From assembly GCF_026151205.1 (NCBI RefSeq), contig NC_087082.1:11853997-11917996 (forward strand): 64,000 nt of DNA. Reading direction: 5' to 3'. The DNA comes from Bolinopsis microptera (Eukaryota; Ctenophora; Tentaculata; Lobata; Bolinopsidae). The position numbers and the translations under genes were made by a program. Of the stretch, positions 53,863 through 64,000 are shown in pieces. The notes under the pieces are model-generated. The model saw nothing but the letters and a program-made list of their open reading frames with translations. It made no database searches and was not told the DNA's origin. How positions within the stretch are numbered: the first letter of the stretch is position 1; each line of letters begins with the position of its first letter.

Positions 53863-55667
53863 GTTTGTACTGACATTTGTGAATTGACATGTTTATTGAT
53901 AATCTTTTATCTTGCATGTTCCTTTCAGATTATCGTCCAGTTTGTTGGTTTGTTATTGTATGGTCTCTAATTACAGCCCTCTAAGACTGGCAGCGTCTTG
54001 TAAAAAGTAGAGTCTTTTTTGGTTGGTCGGGGTGAATAAATATAAAGTCTCGATTTTTGCTGCCGGTTATAATGATACATGGAATTGCATAATTTTTGAT
54101 TGAATATAGGTCGTTTTAGCTATATACGGCAGGTCAAAAGCTACCGTTCTATCCCACCGTGTTAGCTCTACTTCCATTAGTACAAAATATGTAGACATAG
54201 TTTCAGCAATATACCCATTTATACCCATTACTATATAGCAGGCACTATAAAAAGCCGAACAGCTTTCACGACTCTTTGAGTTTTTGTAACACGCTCCCCC
54301 ACGATCTATATCAACCAGTCTATTGCAGTTATTTGTGGTTCTATCGTGCGTCATTACTCCTAGAGGGAGAGAGGGAGTATTACTTCTAGTAAATATGTGT
54401 CTTGACTCTTGCTGTTTTGTACTTTCTCGTAATGTCGCCCGATATTCTAAACCGATCATTTTTTGATAGTGCATTTATGTTCGGTATATAATATGTTGGC
54501 GACACGAGTGAATTGCTGTATAACTTAAACGTCTAAAAACGAAATAGTGGTGTTAAATAAAACCACTTTTAAGATGAAACTTATAATCAGCAGTGTTTGA
54601 TCTAGTCATCCCAGAAATTTACTCGAATAATTTATAAGGACTGGTAACATGTGCTTGAAATTAAATCGTTAACCATACAAATGCCAGGAAAAGATACTTA
54701 TGATTAAAGATCTAACACCAACTATAACCAAAATAGATGATCGATAAACTTTTTAAAGGACATTTTAAATAGAAAAGCTTTTAGAAGAGCTTGAATACTA
54801 TATTATATATAGCTATAATAGCTTATTTCTCATCCATAAAAGTCTCTTGATCGGTTGATGTACTGCAGAGGTCGGCACTCGGTTTGAACCGTGAAATTAC
54901 TGGCAGCAGTATTTTTAGTCTGTCTCTATGCAAATTGAACTGACGTCACACGTGCAACATATCTTTTGTGAAATGATAGAGTTGTCTATTATTTGAGTAG
55001 TATAGAGGAGAGAGGAGTGGTCGTGTGTGCATGTGTACTTTGCTAAAGTGCTATTGCTAAGTGACTTCATTGACTGACAGCCAATGTTTACAATTTTATT
55101 TGCTTATAGCAAATCAGCCATCGTGATTTCCTTCTTATTTTTCATCTTATGTTTGGACTATATTTTTTCTACACTAATTTTTTGCTCTGCTTGCACAACC
55201 AATTTGTCTCAGTCAATCATCGTTGTTCAAGTTTGTTTAGATCGTTTTGTTGTGTCTGTTGTAGAAAATAAAAAGAGTCTTCAAATTAGTGCTCTACTTG
55301 AAATTATCTTAGACCAGCTGTTTTCCGCGCGGCTTGTTTCTATGACAATGTTGGAGGAGTACATTCGCGCCCAGTTTGTGTACTTAGTATGTCATGGTAT
55401 AACATATACAATATACATACTTGGTAATTATAATGGCATGAAATGTACATGCTTGGTTAAAAATGTACAGACTAGGTTTAAAAGACGTACTTGGTATAAA
55501 GACAAGTCCATATACGTACTCTCTCGTACAATGTGTCAGCTGAGCGGATCTGCTTGGCAGTAATGCAGCCAATGACCGTTCTAGCTAATTACATACACTC
55601 TCTTCTCTAATTATTAGCCTCTACATATCCAGCAAACTTAATCACCATCCCTTATTTCCTTTAGTCG
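53863..55667. other. Probable intron 1 of the gene above, no exon seen
   Basis: AT-rich sequence. A forward frame at 55084-55563 (159 codons) begins at an ATG (55084-55086) with a hydrophobic N-terminal region (IVISFLFFILCLDYIFSTLI). Its later part reads unevenly, with repeated TACTTGGTATA-like blocks, and I consider it probably fortuitous. Nothing else stands out. Confidence 0.45.
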
Positions 55668-55985
55668 TCATCTCTTCTCTCCTTTAGTCGTCATCTCTTC
55701 TCTCCTTTAATCGTCATCTCTTCTCTCCTTTAGTCGTCATCTCTTCTCTCCTTTGGTCGTCATCTCTTCTCTCCTTTGGTCGTCATCTCTTCTCTCCTTT
55801 AATCGTCATCTCTTCTCTCCTTTAATCGTCATCTCTTCTCTCCTTTAGTCGTCATCTCTTCTCTCCTTTAGTCGTCATCTCTTCTCTCCTTTAGTCGTCA
55901 TCTCTTCTCTCCTTTAATTATCATGATATCTTCTTCTCGTCATCTCTTCTTCTCGTCATCTCTTCTTCTCGTCATCTCTTTTGCG
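55668..55985. repeat. 23-bp polypyrimidine minisatellite (TCGTCATCTCTTCTCTCCTTTAG)n
   Basis: Eleven or twelve units of 23 bp are present with AGT/GGT/AAT variants, followed after a short gap by a 16-bp CGTCATCTCTTCTTCT repeat. One strand is almost pure pyrimidine, which permits triplex (H-DNA) structure. Confidence 0.93.
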
Positions 55986-56279
55986 TTTTATCTTCTTCTT
56001 TGTATATCTTGCTGGTTTCTGGTTCAGTTTAAAAAAAGAGAAGTTTTTCTTAAAATTGTATCGTGTATTTGAGCCTAGGTTAGCGCTACTGTATATTAAC
56101 TGAACCAGGGCATTTTTTTCTGCACCCATAATTTAAGGGCTATTTTGATTTTACTGCTATTTTGGATTAAATATAAGTATGTGTTATTTTCTGTGTGGAA
56201 CGTCACTGGAATGCCAGTGTCACCGGAATGTCAATGTTACCTATCGAGTATGTAACTGTGTCCAATCTCGTCAATAGTT

Positions 56280-57460
56280 GACGTGGTCGTCACGTGCCCA
56301 ATTACTTATCCTCCGATTATTTGTGCCGTCACAATTTTGACCCCTATTTCCGTTATAATTACCATCGCGTAATCAACAGCGCGCTTTGCCAACTCTAACA
56401 ATTTCCGTGACTCTCTGTTAATTTAGGTTTGATTGCTCCTCCCCCAAGTTACATTTGGGTTGATTGCTCTGACTCATTGTTTGAACGGCCTGCTGGGTGG
56501 CGTTCTTCAGCTAGCCATCCCAGTCATTACTATTTCGATCCTGACAATTGGTATTAGCGGATCAAACACGTGTCATCTGCTTTTCTTTGTATCTGTTGCG
56601 CCGATCATGCTGTTTTGGTTGAAAATGTGGCCGATCATTGCAATGTTCAATATCTGAAAATAAATGCGTTTTTATACTTCTCACAAAGGAATTATTACAT
56701 GTTTCTGAGTAATACACTGTCAAGAAGGATCAGTTGTTGGTTTGATGTGTGCAGAGTAATTTCTTTTTGTTCCGTTTGTTAATTGTTTGATGTATTACTT
56801 GTATCTAAACATAACTGGTGTAATTTAAATATTAAACCCACGAAAATTGACTATTTAGTTAGGAAAGGGCCCAGTAATTCAGATCACTACTTCCGTCTAA
56901 ACGGGCCCTCTAAGTGACCCTAACCCCGGTTAACGACCCAGCCATTACATTCCAGACTACAAGCTTGTTCACGTGACTCTGCAGTACCCAATGTTACACG
57001 GGCTGCTTTGTCTCGTGCTTGTCCCCCTTCCCAAACTGCATGCTCAGTTATATTGCCCTCCGCTAATTACTGCTCTTATATTAGTCCTCGCTCCATTCAA
57101 GCTGGGCACGTGCCAGAATACCTGGCTATCACGTGACTATTTTCTCAACATGTGATTGGAGCGGAGCTGGATAATCTCCCAGGATTGGCCCCCCGCGTAC
57201 GTGCACAGCATTACGCATTATATGACGTCGTTACCATGGCAACACTAAGCACACTCAGAATACATCCGGGCCTGGGTCCAATTAGACTTCCTCGAGCCGG
57301 CCCATTAACCGGTCCTAAACTCCCTGAGTACAACCACTGCGAGTCACGTGACCTCAATACTCGCCCCCCATTGACTGCTCTGCAGAATGGGGTGCAGGGA
57401 CTGGTGGAACCAAGTACCCAGAACTCTAAGCTGCCCCTCATTGTTTAGCTGGCAGGACAA
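56280..57460. promoter_or_regulatory. CpG-richer segment with clustered CACGTG E-boxes
   Basis: CACGTG occurs at about 56291, 56563, 56970, 57106, 57128 and 57344. The last sits in GTCACGTGAC, a perfect CLEAR/M-box type element. The segment is richer in GC than its surroundings. These sites suit bHLH-zip factors. An internal promoter for the gene begun at 53513 is an inference from composition and motif clustering. Confidence 0.4.
57237..57448 (+). CDS. Candidate 70-codon ORF or alternative first exon
   Basis: ATG in an excellent context (GTTACCATGGCA) opens MATLSTLRIHPGLGPIRLPR, then NTRPPLTALQNGVQGLVEPS, and stops at TAG. The content is Pro/Leu-rich and uses GC-rich codons. A donor-like CTG|GTGGAA lies within the last third, so it may be an alternative first exon. 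No domain is recognisable. Confidence 0.35.
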
Positions 57461-58342
57461 CTCCGTTCTCAACATTAACTCTTCTTCTCGCTTGTACCCC
57501 AGTATATTGCCTCTATAATAAACACCGCGAGTACACGACTACGCTGCACATTGTACATTTAACATTAGCATAATTAATCAACATTGGTAAACTGCCTGTT
57601 TTGCGTTTTGTTAGATTCCGTACCTACACGTTGTTTGGAATTACGCGCAATTTGTTGCACAGTGTGAGCCGGTGTTGAAGTTCTCAGCGACACTATGTAT
57701 CCTATGTATACTGCTAATGTTATACGGAGAACAGACCAGGCTCCCCTTAAAGCAACTTTTGGGCACGGCAAGACGGCAAGAAAAGTACCAAGGTTTGTGA
57801 GAACGTCGAGTGTTAATTTAAAACTTCTGTCTACCCTTCTTTGGTTTCTTGGAATTGAGTAACACGATTTCTTCCATCTGATGACCGGTCTACACAGATA
57901 TTACTACATTCATTGTTAGATTATTCTTTGACACCGCGAACATGGCTTCCAGGGACTTCCTTTAAGTTTATCTTTCCCTTCAAAATTTGTTTGCTTTCTT
58001 GGGTTTAAAATGTTGACTATTCTCTGCTTAGTGAGTTAGCGTTCCTAATACTCTTTCTTTCCTTTCACCCGAAATAAACCATCTCCACTGCTAATTATAG
58101 GTCTGCACTGTTCTCAACATTATAAATATATCAAATCTAGTTTTCTAGTCAGGCTGCAAGGTTTTTGAATCTGATATTATTTTACTGTATTAAAGCATTA
58201 AGATAGGTAAGGTGAAGTACTTAATCAACATATTTCAAGTTCTCTCGGTAAACCTTGCCCGATTAGTCTCCCTCTGAACGAATGATCCTGTCTAATTCCC
58301 TACAGTTGATCTTCTATTCTTTCTATATATATATTAAGTGGT
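57461..58342. other. Stretch without an assignable gene
   Basis: A reverse-strand frame at 57574-57771 (VLRITLAVYIGYIVSL then a polar tail) could be a short membrane exon, but it lacks an ATG and clear splice sites. The rest is AT-rich with nothing recognised. Confidence 0.4.
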
Positions 58343-58618
58343 TCAATATCTTAAGAGTAATAAGTCAAGAGTTAGGAATGTATTGGAGAAAACAAGTAAG
58401 GACATTGAGAGATAAGCATTGCGGAAATCATATGTCGCGATGAGCAGGATGAATGCCAGAACTATTAGATCGAGTTTACATTCTTTGTATTTGTAGGAGT
58501 CACCAAGCACGGTTGTGTAAGGTGTCCCCAGCAGTGAGAGCATGATGATGAGTCTCTGCCAGCTTGCACAGTCGTATCTCTCTCCATCATGGTTTATCCC
58601 ATACAGAGGTCGAGTGGT
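58343..58618 (-). CDS. Candidate C-terminal exon with two membrane spans
   Basis: The reverse strand is open from 58618 to a TGA at 58343-58345. It reads RPLYGINHDGERYDCASWQ, LIIMLSLLGTPYTTVLGDS, YKYKECKLDLIVLAFILLIA and NAYLSMSLLVFSNTFLTLD, then stop. The order is a polar, Cys-containing segment, a hydrophobic span, a charged loop and a second span. A TTTAG acceptor lies 15 bases upstream but in a shifted frame, so either a base is missing or the acceptor is elsewhere. The content is convincingly protein-like, but I do not recognise the family. Confidence 0.45.
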   Translation of the reverse strand, partial: TTRPLYGINHDGERYDCASWQRLIIMLSLLGTPYTTVLGDSYKYKECKLDLIVLAFILLIATYDFRNAYLSMSLLVFSNTFLTLDLLLLRY

Positions 58619-61132
58619 TCAAGGACCTAAATCACAAACAACAGTTATCATACTACATCTCTGATTCGCAAGCTGCACAAGCTTACAATATAATAACCCT
58701 GCTTTGAGGCAAAGTGTGTCTGTCCTGGATATACAATATATAAGGTATGGGTTTCCAATTGTTCACAGCGTGGTAGTATTGATCCAGCTTGGAACTGTTT
58801 GACGTCAAAGTCACGTGATAGCCATTAATCTTAAGTGTACCATCTGGGGAATATTGTTCCTTTTCTTGTGGTCTTTAATACGTTAATAGCACCTACCTGT
58901 TTTCACCCTCTTCTGAAGTTCTATTTTTAGAAATTTTATGTTTGTGAGGTTTCAGGGAACCCATGCTCGGGGAAATCTCCTTATTCCCGATACTATGCAG
59001 TCTAATATAGTAATGATACCGTCATTCTCAGTCTATTTCACTCATAAAATCGGTCCTTTCATACTTTAACCGTCTCGTCACGCCCTATTATTCAACCATA
59101 TGTACCTCGTTATAGTGTGCCGCACTGCCAATCCAATAAAGCTCTTCCAATTTCCTAGATACTCTTCCTACCTGTGACCTGCTATTGGTCGGAGTTCGTC
59201 ACGTGCACAAATACGGCCCTGTGATTGGCTACTACACTCTGCACGTGCAAGTTTGCAGTGCTCCACGGGCTATCGTTGTGCCGGGTAGTTTCTTTGTTCT
59301 GATGGGAGGCGTCGCCTGTCGTGGGCATGTTGGTTACAAAGAATGTTGTGTGTCACATGTCCTTTACCCAGTACTCTCTCCTCACCACTCGGCTACTTAA
59401 TTATATCGGACCACCAAACTTGGCGGTTTTAGGACAATTCCATCTTTAACTACCTCCAGTGTGCAGCAGATCTCTTCAGTGATCTTTTGTTTTGGCTTTG
59501 ACCCACTGACTGACTGACTGCTGATCAATAGCAAGCTTCTGTAGAGATAGTTAAAGAAGCTGTGGCCTGCACAACTTACATTATAGCACTTACACTTATG
59601 AAGATCAGTGATTGCGGTGAAAAAAATTGTTCAGTTTTCACTTTGGCAGACCAATGAAACAAAGATATTGTGTCACGTGCCAAGAATGGTTTCTTCCCGC
59701 ACTGCACTGTACCATGTGAAACATCACGAACCTGCACACTGTACCACGCGAAACATCACGAACCTGCATGTCCTCATCATTTCATCTGTCCCTGCAGATC
59801 TTTAAAACTTATTTAGATCTCAATTTTTCAAAACTAAGTTTTTTTGAACATCTAATATCACTCCATACTTTCCGATTAAAAACAGCGAATGTGTTATCAT
59901 TACTATCTCTGCGTTAACTCTGCTTAAAATGTTCACTTCTTCTTCCACCCTCAACATCTCAGCTCACGCGACTATAGTTATTAAATTGCCCGTTCACGCC
60001 TGATTGAGTTTCAGATATGTTATTATTATATAGATATTTATCAGCAGTTTCTGATATGCAGTAATCATGCAGATCGTCTAGATTATATCTTTCTTTTTTT
60101 GTTAAATGATAATGAAGCTGCCACCCATTACGTCTAACAGGTAAAACGTTGTTTTAATGTTTGTGGTCTAGCCGAACCTCAGGATCAAGAACATCTGGTT
60201 TTTAAATTGATCTTACTCATGTTTTCTGGTTATTATTAAGGTTTTACTCCGTTTATTCTATAGTCGGAAGAATAGAAAAATTATAAAATTATAAATATGA
60301 ACAAGACAGTTCGCGTGTGGTGATATAGAAAATGTCATGTAAGAGTTGGACGAAACCGTAAAAAAGGTACTCTGGACTGTGGTGTTGACATACGTTTGTG
60401 TAAATGGAGATTGGAAATAGTGATAATTGGGTTTCAAGTCTGACTTATACCTTATACCCCTGTTAAGCTGTAAATGTGAATATACGAGCGCTCTTAATAG
60501 TACAGATCTACCAGCCTGTCATATTACCCTACTTATCTGATAATATATAATTAGCTGAAAGCCATAATGACGTTAATTTCACTGAATCAGACCATCCACT
60601 GCACGATAGATATTTCCAACATGATACTACTGACGAATCTCAGCTCCTTCTCTGAGCCGAACTAAGTCCCTTGTTCTCTGATCTTCAGTCCCTCGTTCCT
60701 TGAGATTTATACAGTCTTGACATCATATCGAGTCATTCACATTTTTCTTTGCGCTATTTAATCCCTTTGAACAATTCTTATTTTAAGTGACTCCACCGAT
60801 TATCCACACAAAGGGATAACATGCAGTACCTGCAGTACCCATAGCAGCAACAACCATTGCATTACCCAATATATTACCTGCAGTACCCATCGCAGCAACA
60901 ACCATTACCCATTATATTACCTGCAATCCCTTACAAAATTAACCCCCGTCTCCCTCCATAATACTGTAATATTATATCAAATCTACTACACGGGCTGGCC
61001 AATACAATCCCAAATAATGACACAATAAAGCCGGTCACGTGCCCCGGTTGTGTACCGTTTTTGGTCACGTGATCAGTGGACTAGGATTAGCTTATAAGGC
61101 TAAATGAGCCGCCAATATATCAATCTGGTAGA
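58619..61132. other. Non-coding stretch with short duplications
   Basis: A 34-bp duplication (CTGTACCATGTGAAACATCA then CGAACCTGCA) lies at 59704-59770. A 58-bp duplication (CCTGCAGTACCCATAGCAGC then AACAACCATT) lies at 60828-60915. CACGTG sites occur near 58814, 59199, 59240, 59674, 61037 and 61066. No exon is recognised. Confidence 0.5.
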
Positions 61133-62393
61133 TCCACCACCCTCCCAGCAGGATCTCCCTAGCTTGCTCACTCAGGGAGGGTACTTAAACACCACCCTCC
61201 CAGCAGGATCTCCCTAGCTTGCTCACTCAGGGAGGGTACTTAAACACCACCCTCCCAGCAGGATATCCCTAGCTTGCTCACTCAGGGAGGGTACTTAAAC
61301 ACCACCCTCCCAGCAGGATCTCCCTAGCTTGCTCACTCAGGGAGGGTACTTAAACACCACCCTCCCAGCAGGATCTCCTAGCTTGCTCACTCAGGGAGGG
61401 TACTTAAACACCACCCTCCCAGCAGGATCTCCCTAGCTTGCTCACTCAGGGAGGGTACTTAAACACCACCCTCCCAGCAGGATCTCCCTAGCTTGCTCAC
61501 TCAGGGAGGGTACTTAAACACCACCCTCCCAGCAGGATCTCCCTAGCTTGCTCACTCAGGGAGGGTACTTAAACACCACCCTCCCAGCAGGATCTCCCTA
61601 GCTTGCTCACTCAGGGAGGGTACTTAAACACCACCCTCCCAGCAGGATCTCCCTAACTTGCTCGCTCAGGGAGGGTACTTAAACACCACCCTCCCAGCAG
61701 GATCTCCCTAGCTTGCTCACTCAGGGAGGGTACTTAAACACCACCCTCCCAGCAGGATCTCCCTAGCTTGCTCACTCAGGGAGGTTACTTAAACACCACC
61801 CTCCCAGCAGGATCTCCCTAGCTTGCTCACTCAGGGAGGGTACTTAAACACCACCCTCCCAGCAGGATCTCCTAGCTTGCTCACTCAGGGAGGGTACTTA
61901 AACACCACCATCCCAGCAGGATCTCCCTAGCTTGCTCACTCAGGGAGGGTACTTAAACACCACCCTCCCAGCAGGATCTCCCTAGCTTGCTCACTCAGGG
62001 AGGGTACTTAAACACCACCCTCCCAGCAGGATCTCCCTAGCTTGCTCACTCAGGGAGGGTACTTAAACACCACCCTCCCAGCAGGATCTCCCTAGCTTGC
62101 TCACTCAGGGAGGGTACTTAAACACCACCCTCCCAGCAGGATCTCCCTAGCTTGCTCACTCAGGGAGGGTACTTAAACACCACCCTCCCAGCAGGATCTC
62201 CTAGCTTGCTCACTCAGGGAGGGTACTTAAACACCACCCTCCCAGCAGGATCTCCCTAGCTTGCTCACTCAGGGAGGGTACTTAAACACCACCCTCCCAG
62301 CAGGATCTCCCTAGCTTGCTCACTCAGGGAGGGTACTTAAACACCACCCTCCCAGCAGGATCTCCCTAGCTTGCTCACTCAGGGAGGTTACTT
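61133..62393. repeat. 55-bp minisatellite, about 23 near-identical copies
   Basis: The unit is AAACACCACCCTCCCAGCAG, GATCTCCCTAGCTTGCTCAC, TCAGGGAGGGTACTT. Copies differ only by rare changes, such as CTCCTAG missing one C, an ATATC variant and a GGTTAC variant. Each unit contains CCCTCCC and GGGAGGG, which can pair as a stem, plus a smaller CTCCCTAG/CTCAGGGAG dyad. The uniformity implies recent expansion or strong homogenisation. It is not a CRISPR array: there are no variable spacers. Confidence 0.97.
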
Positions 62394-62569
62394 ACTTGTA
62401 TTTGTGTGTTAACACAGGGGCTGTACACTAGCTGTTACACTGGTCCTGACATGGGCACCAAACTTTGCACTGTAGTGTTTCAGTGTACAGAATTATACAC
62501 CGGTTACAGAGTGTATTGTACAGGGTACACAGAGGGGGAGAGAAGGTACATCAAGTACTGGCGCGATAA

Positions 62570-62578
62570 AGCCAGGGA

Positions 62579-62641
<63 letters not shown>

Positions 62642-62655
62642 TGAGAGAGAGAGAG
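62570..62655. repeat. GA microsatellite
   Basis: GAGAGA runs are broken by single C or T changes. Arg/Glu and Ser/Leu ORFs across it are artefacts. Confidence 0.9.
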
Positions 62656-62749
62656 CTCTCTGAATTAGTCGACTGATTACAATTTGACTTGTCAATGTTA
62701 TTATACCTCCATGCACAGTGTACTCGTGCTTTGTAAGAACCACACTTAC

Positions 62750-62916
62750 TCTCTCCGACCCCTGCCTTGTTTAATATTGCTTTTCACTGCTTCTCTGGCA
62801 GCTAACTTCTTAGACTGATCGAGAGATTTGCTCTTCACGTTTCTGGATTGACTGGTTGCTCGATTTCTTCCACTAAATGTTTTTGTGTCTGTCATCTGTG
62901 AACCACTTCCCTCCAT
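62750..62916 (-). CDS. Candidate first exon, basic N-terminus (MEGSGSQMTDTKTFSG...)
   Basis: On the reverse strand ATG at 62914-62916 opens MEGSGSQMTDTKTFSGRNRA, then NVKSKSLDQSKKLAAREAVK and IKQGRGRR, and reaches GAGA|GTAAGTG, a perfect donor (167 nt, phase 2). Without splicing, a stop comes two codons later. The peptide is Lys/Arg/Ser-rich with an RGRR tail, as in nuclear or RNA-binding proteins. It reads away from the 53513 gene. Its further exons should lie to the left; none was identified with confidence, although the membrane exon at 58343 is on the same strand. Confidence 0.5.
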
Positions 62917-63070
62917 ATTTTTTGGTTACAACTGCTTAATACTGGATAAGCGCCCAATGTCAAATGTATGTATCTAAGACAGCTTGCCAATAATATGAGA
63001 ATATTCATGTTGAGGACACTCTTGTTATCTATATCCATACGTCAGAGAGAGACCTGACCATGGGGGATCG

Positions 63071-63715
63071 TTAGCTGAAAAACACAGATACACTGTCCGC
63101 TAGATTGTTAATATGGTTTATGTGTGTAGCCGGGGTTACAATTAATAAGGCATGTAATGAGTTTCGTGTTGTAACATTTTCATGTTTGTCAGCTTGAAAC
63201 TCGGATAAACTTGCAACTCTGATACTTGCAACACTGTTAGTAACACTGTTAGTAACACTGTTAGTAACACTGTTAGTAACACTGTTAGTAACACTGTTAG
63301 TAACACTGTTAGTAACACTGTTAGTAACACTGTTAGTAACACTGTTAGTAACACTGTTAGTAACACTGTTAGCAACACTGTTAGTAACACTGTTAGCAAC
63401 ATTGTTAGTAACACTGTTAGTAACACTGTTATCAAAACTGTTAGTAACACTGTTAGTAACACTGTTAGCAACACTGTTAGTAACACTGTTAGCAACACTG
63501 TTAGTAACACTGTTAGCAACACTGTTAGTAACACTGTTAGCAACACTGTTAGTAACACTGTAAGCAACACTGTTAGTAACACTGTTAGCAACACTGTTAA
63601 TAACACTGTTAGTAACACTGTTAGTAACACTGTTACTTAACAAATATTGGAGAAGTGACCTGTACTTATTCTCAGAGTCAGAAACTGATCGAGAACTCAA
63701 GAACTGCCTTCTCAA
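63071..63715 (-). other. 214-codon frame spanning the 12-bp repeat, doubtful
   Basis: Outside the repeat the frame reads LSSRSVSDSENKYRSLLQYL on the N-side and SLSEFQADKHENVTTRNSLH on the C-side, both fairly protein-like. It begins with TTG, not ATG. A repeat-bearing exon is possible, but a chance opening is at least as likely because the repeat can carry no stop in this frame. Confidence 0.2.
63234..63636. repeat. 12-bp minisatellite (TAACACTGTTAG)n, about 33 copies
   Basis: The units alternate between AGTAACACTGTT and AGCAACACTGTT, with rare others. AACACTGTT is an internal dyad. The unit length is a multiple of three, so reverse-strand frames stay open as (NSVT)n or (LLTV)n. Confidence 0.95.
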
Positions 63716-64000
63716 AGATCTTATATTAACTTCTTATATATTATTATATGTATATTTGCTGATTACGTTCACTAACGTATAAGATACAATTTGTTAATGA
63801 GATTTATAATGGACATTGGGCGGGAATTGATTGTGAGCATAATGGAGATATCCCTGCGCAGTTAGATGAAATACGATCCTGATACGCTTGTATTCTTTGT
63901 CTTGAATAGTTATGTTGAGTACTTTACGGGCCAGCCTCTAGCATGTTCCCATGTACTACAGACCCATAACGTTCATTATTCAGTATTCAATAGATCAAAC
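63716..64000. other. Right edge, nothing recognised
   Basis: AT-rich sequence with no coding-like frame, repeat or RNA gene that I can support. Confidence 0.5.

Noticed and set aside
55084-55563. 159-codon hydrophobic ORF as a membrane protein gene
   Set aside because: It starts at an ATG, but it has uneven composition, internal near-repeats of TACTTGGTATA and no splice or promoter context. It was kept only as a remark in the intron entry.
59185-59400. Frame containing CRGHVGYKE, considered for the hydrolase His motif
   Set aside because: Surrounding residues do not match the family, and the site lies more than 30 kb from exon 9, past other gene exons.
61133-62393. Possible CRISPR-like array
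   Set aside because: Units are contiguous and identical with no variable spacers, and the window is a eukaryotic genome. It is a minisatellite.
1-64000. tRNA, rRNA or other structured RNA genes
   Set aside because: I looked for internal A/B-box patterns and conserved rRNA blocks by eye and found none that I could support; a covariance-model scan would be decisive.

Overview
The window is a piece of a gene-poor, AT-rich, repeat-laden animal nuclear genome. Its genes are split by GT-AG introns. It holds Penelope-like and non-LTR retroelement remnants, several long fold-back DNA elements, many minisatellites, and receptor-type genes such as an intronless rhodopsin-like GPCR and a secreted SRCR plus thrombospondin-repeat protein. 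That mix suits a non-bilaterian invertebrate, with a cnidarian as my best guess, but nothing in the sequence fixes the species.

Layout. 0-2.4 kb: reverse-strand Penelope-like reverse transcriptase running off the left edge, then a satellite of about 175 bp. 4.3-5.5 kb: reverse-strand GPCR. 5.6-26.1 kb: forward-strand ABHD1/ABHD3-type alpha/beta hydrolase in nine recognised exons, starting head-to-head with the GPCR 145 bp away. Its introns carry a 1.37-kb near-perfect palindrome with TTAA flanks, minisatellites, and an antisense non-LTR retrotransposon bracketed by one AT-rich array. The last hydrolase exon or exons, with the catalytic His, were not found. 26.4-32 kb: an anomalous homopolymer-rich stretch, a MITE, a fold-back element built from an 11-bp repeat, and a LINE remnant. 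32.15-36.0 kb: forward-strand secreted gene with a signal-peptide exon, an SRCR exon and three TSR exons, several carrying frameshifts. 36.0-42.8 kb: reverse-strand nuclease plus SF1-helicase gene inside or downstream of that gene, split in two by about 4.5 kb of duplicated and inverted repeats. 42.8-53.5 kb: mostly non-coding, with two candidate exons. 53.5-64 kb: first exon of a forward-strand gene (basic, SH3-ligand-containing), candidate reverse-strand exons at 58.4 and 62.8 kb, CACGTG-rich segments, and minisatellites of 23, 55 and 12 bp.

The genes do not form a pathway. Linkages worth noting are the divergent GPCR/hydrolase pair, the secreted gene with the nuclease-helicase lying antisense beside its TSR exons, and the repeated splitting of genes by fold-back elements. 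Two segments (about 18.4-20.0 and 26.4-27.6 kb) look like low-quality sequence and may hide exons.
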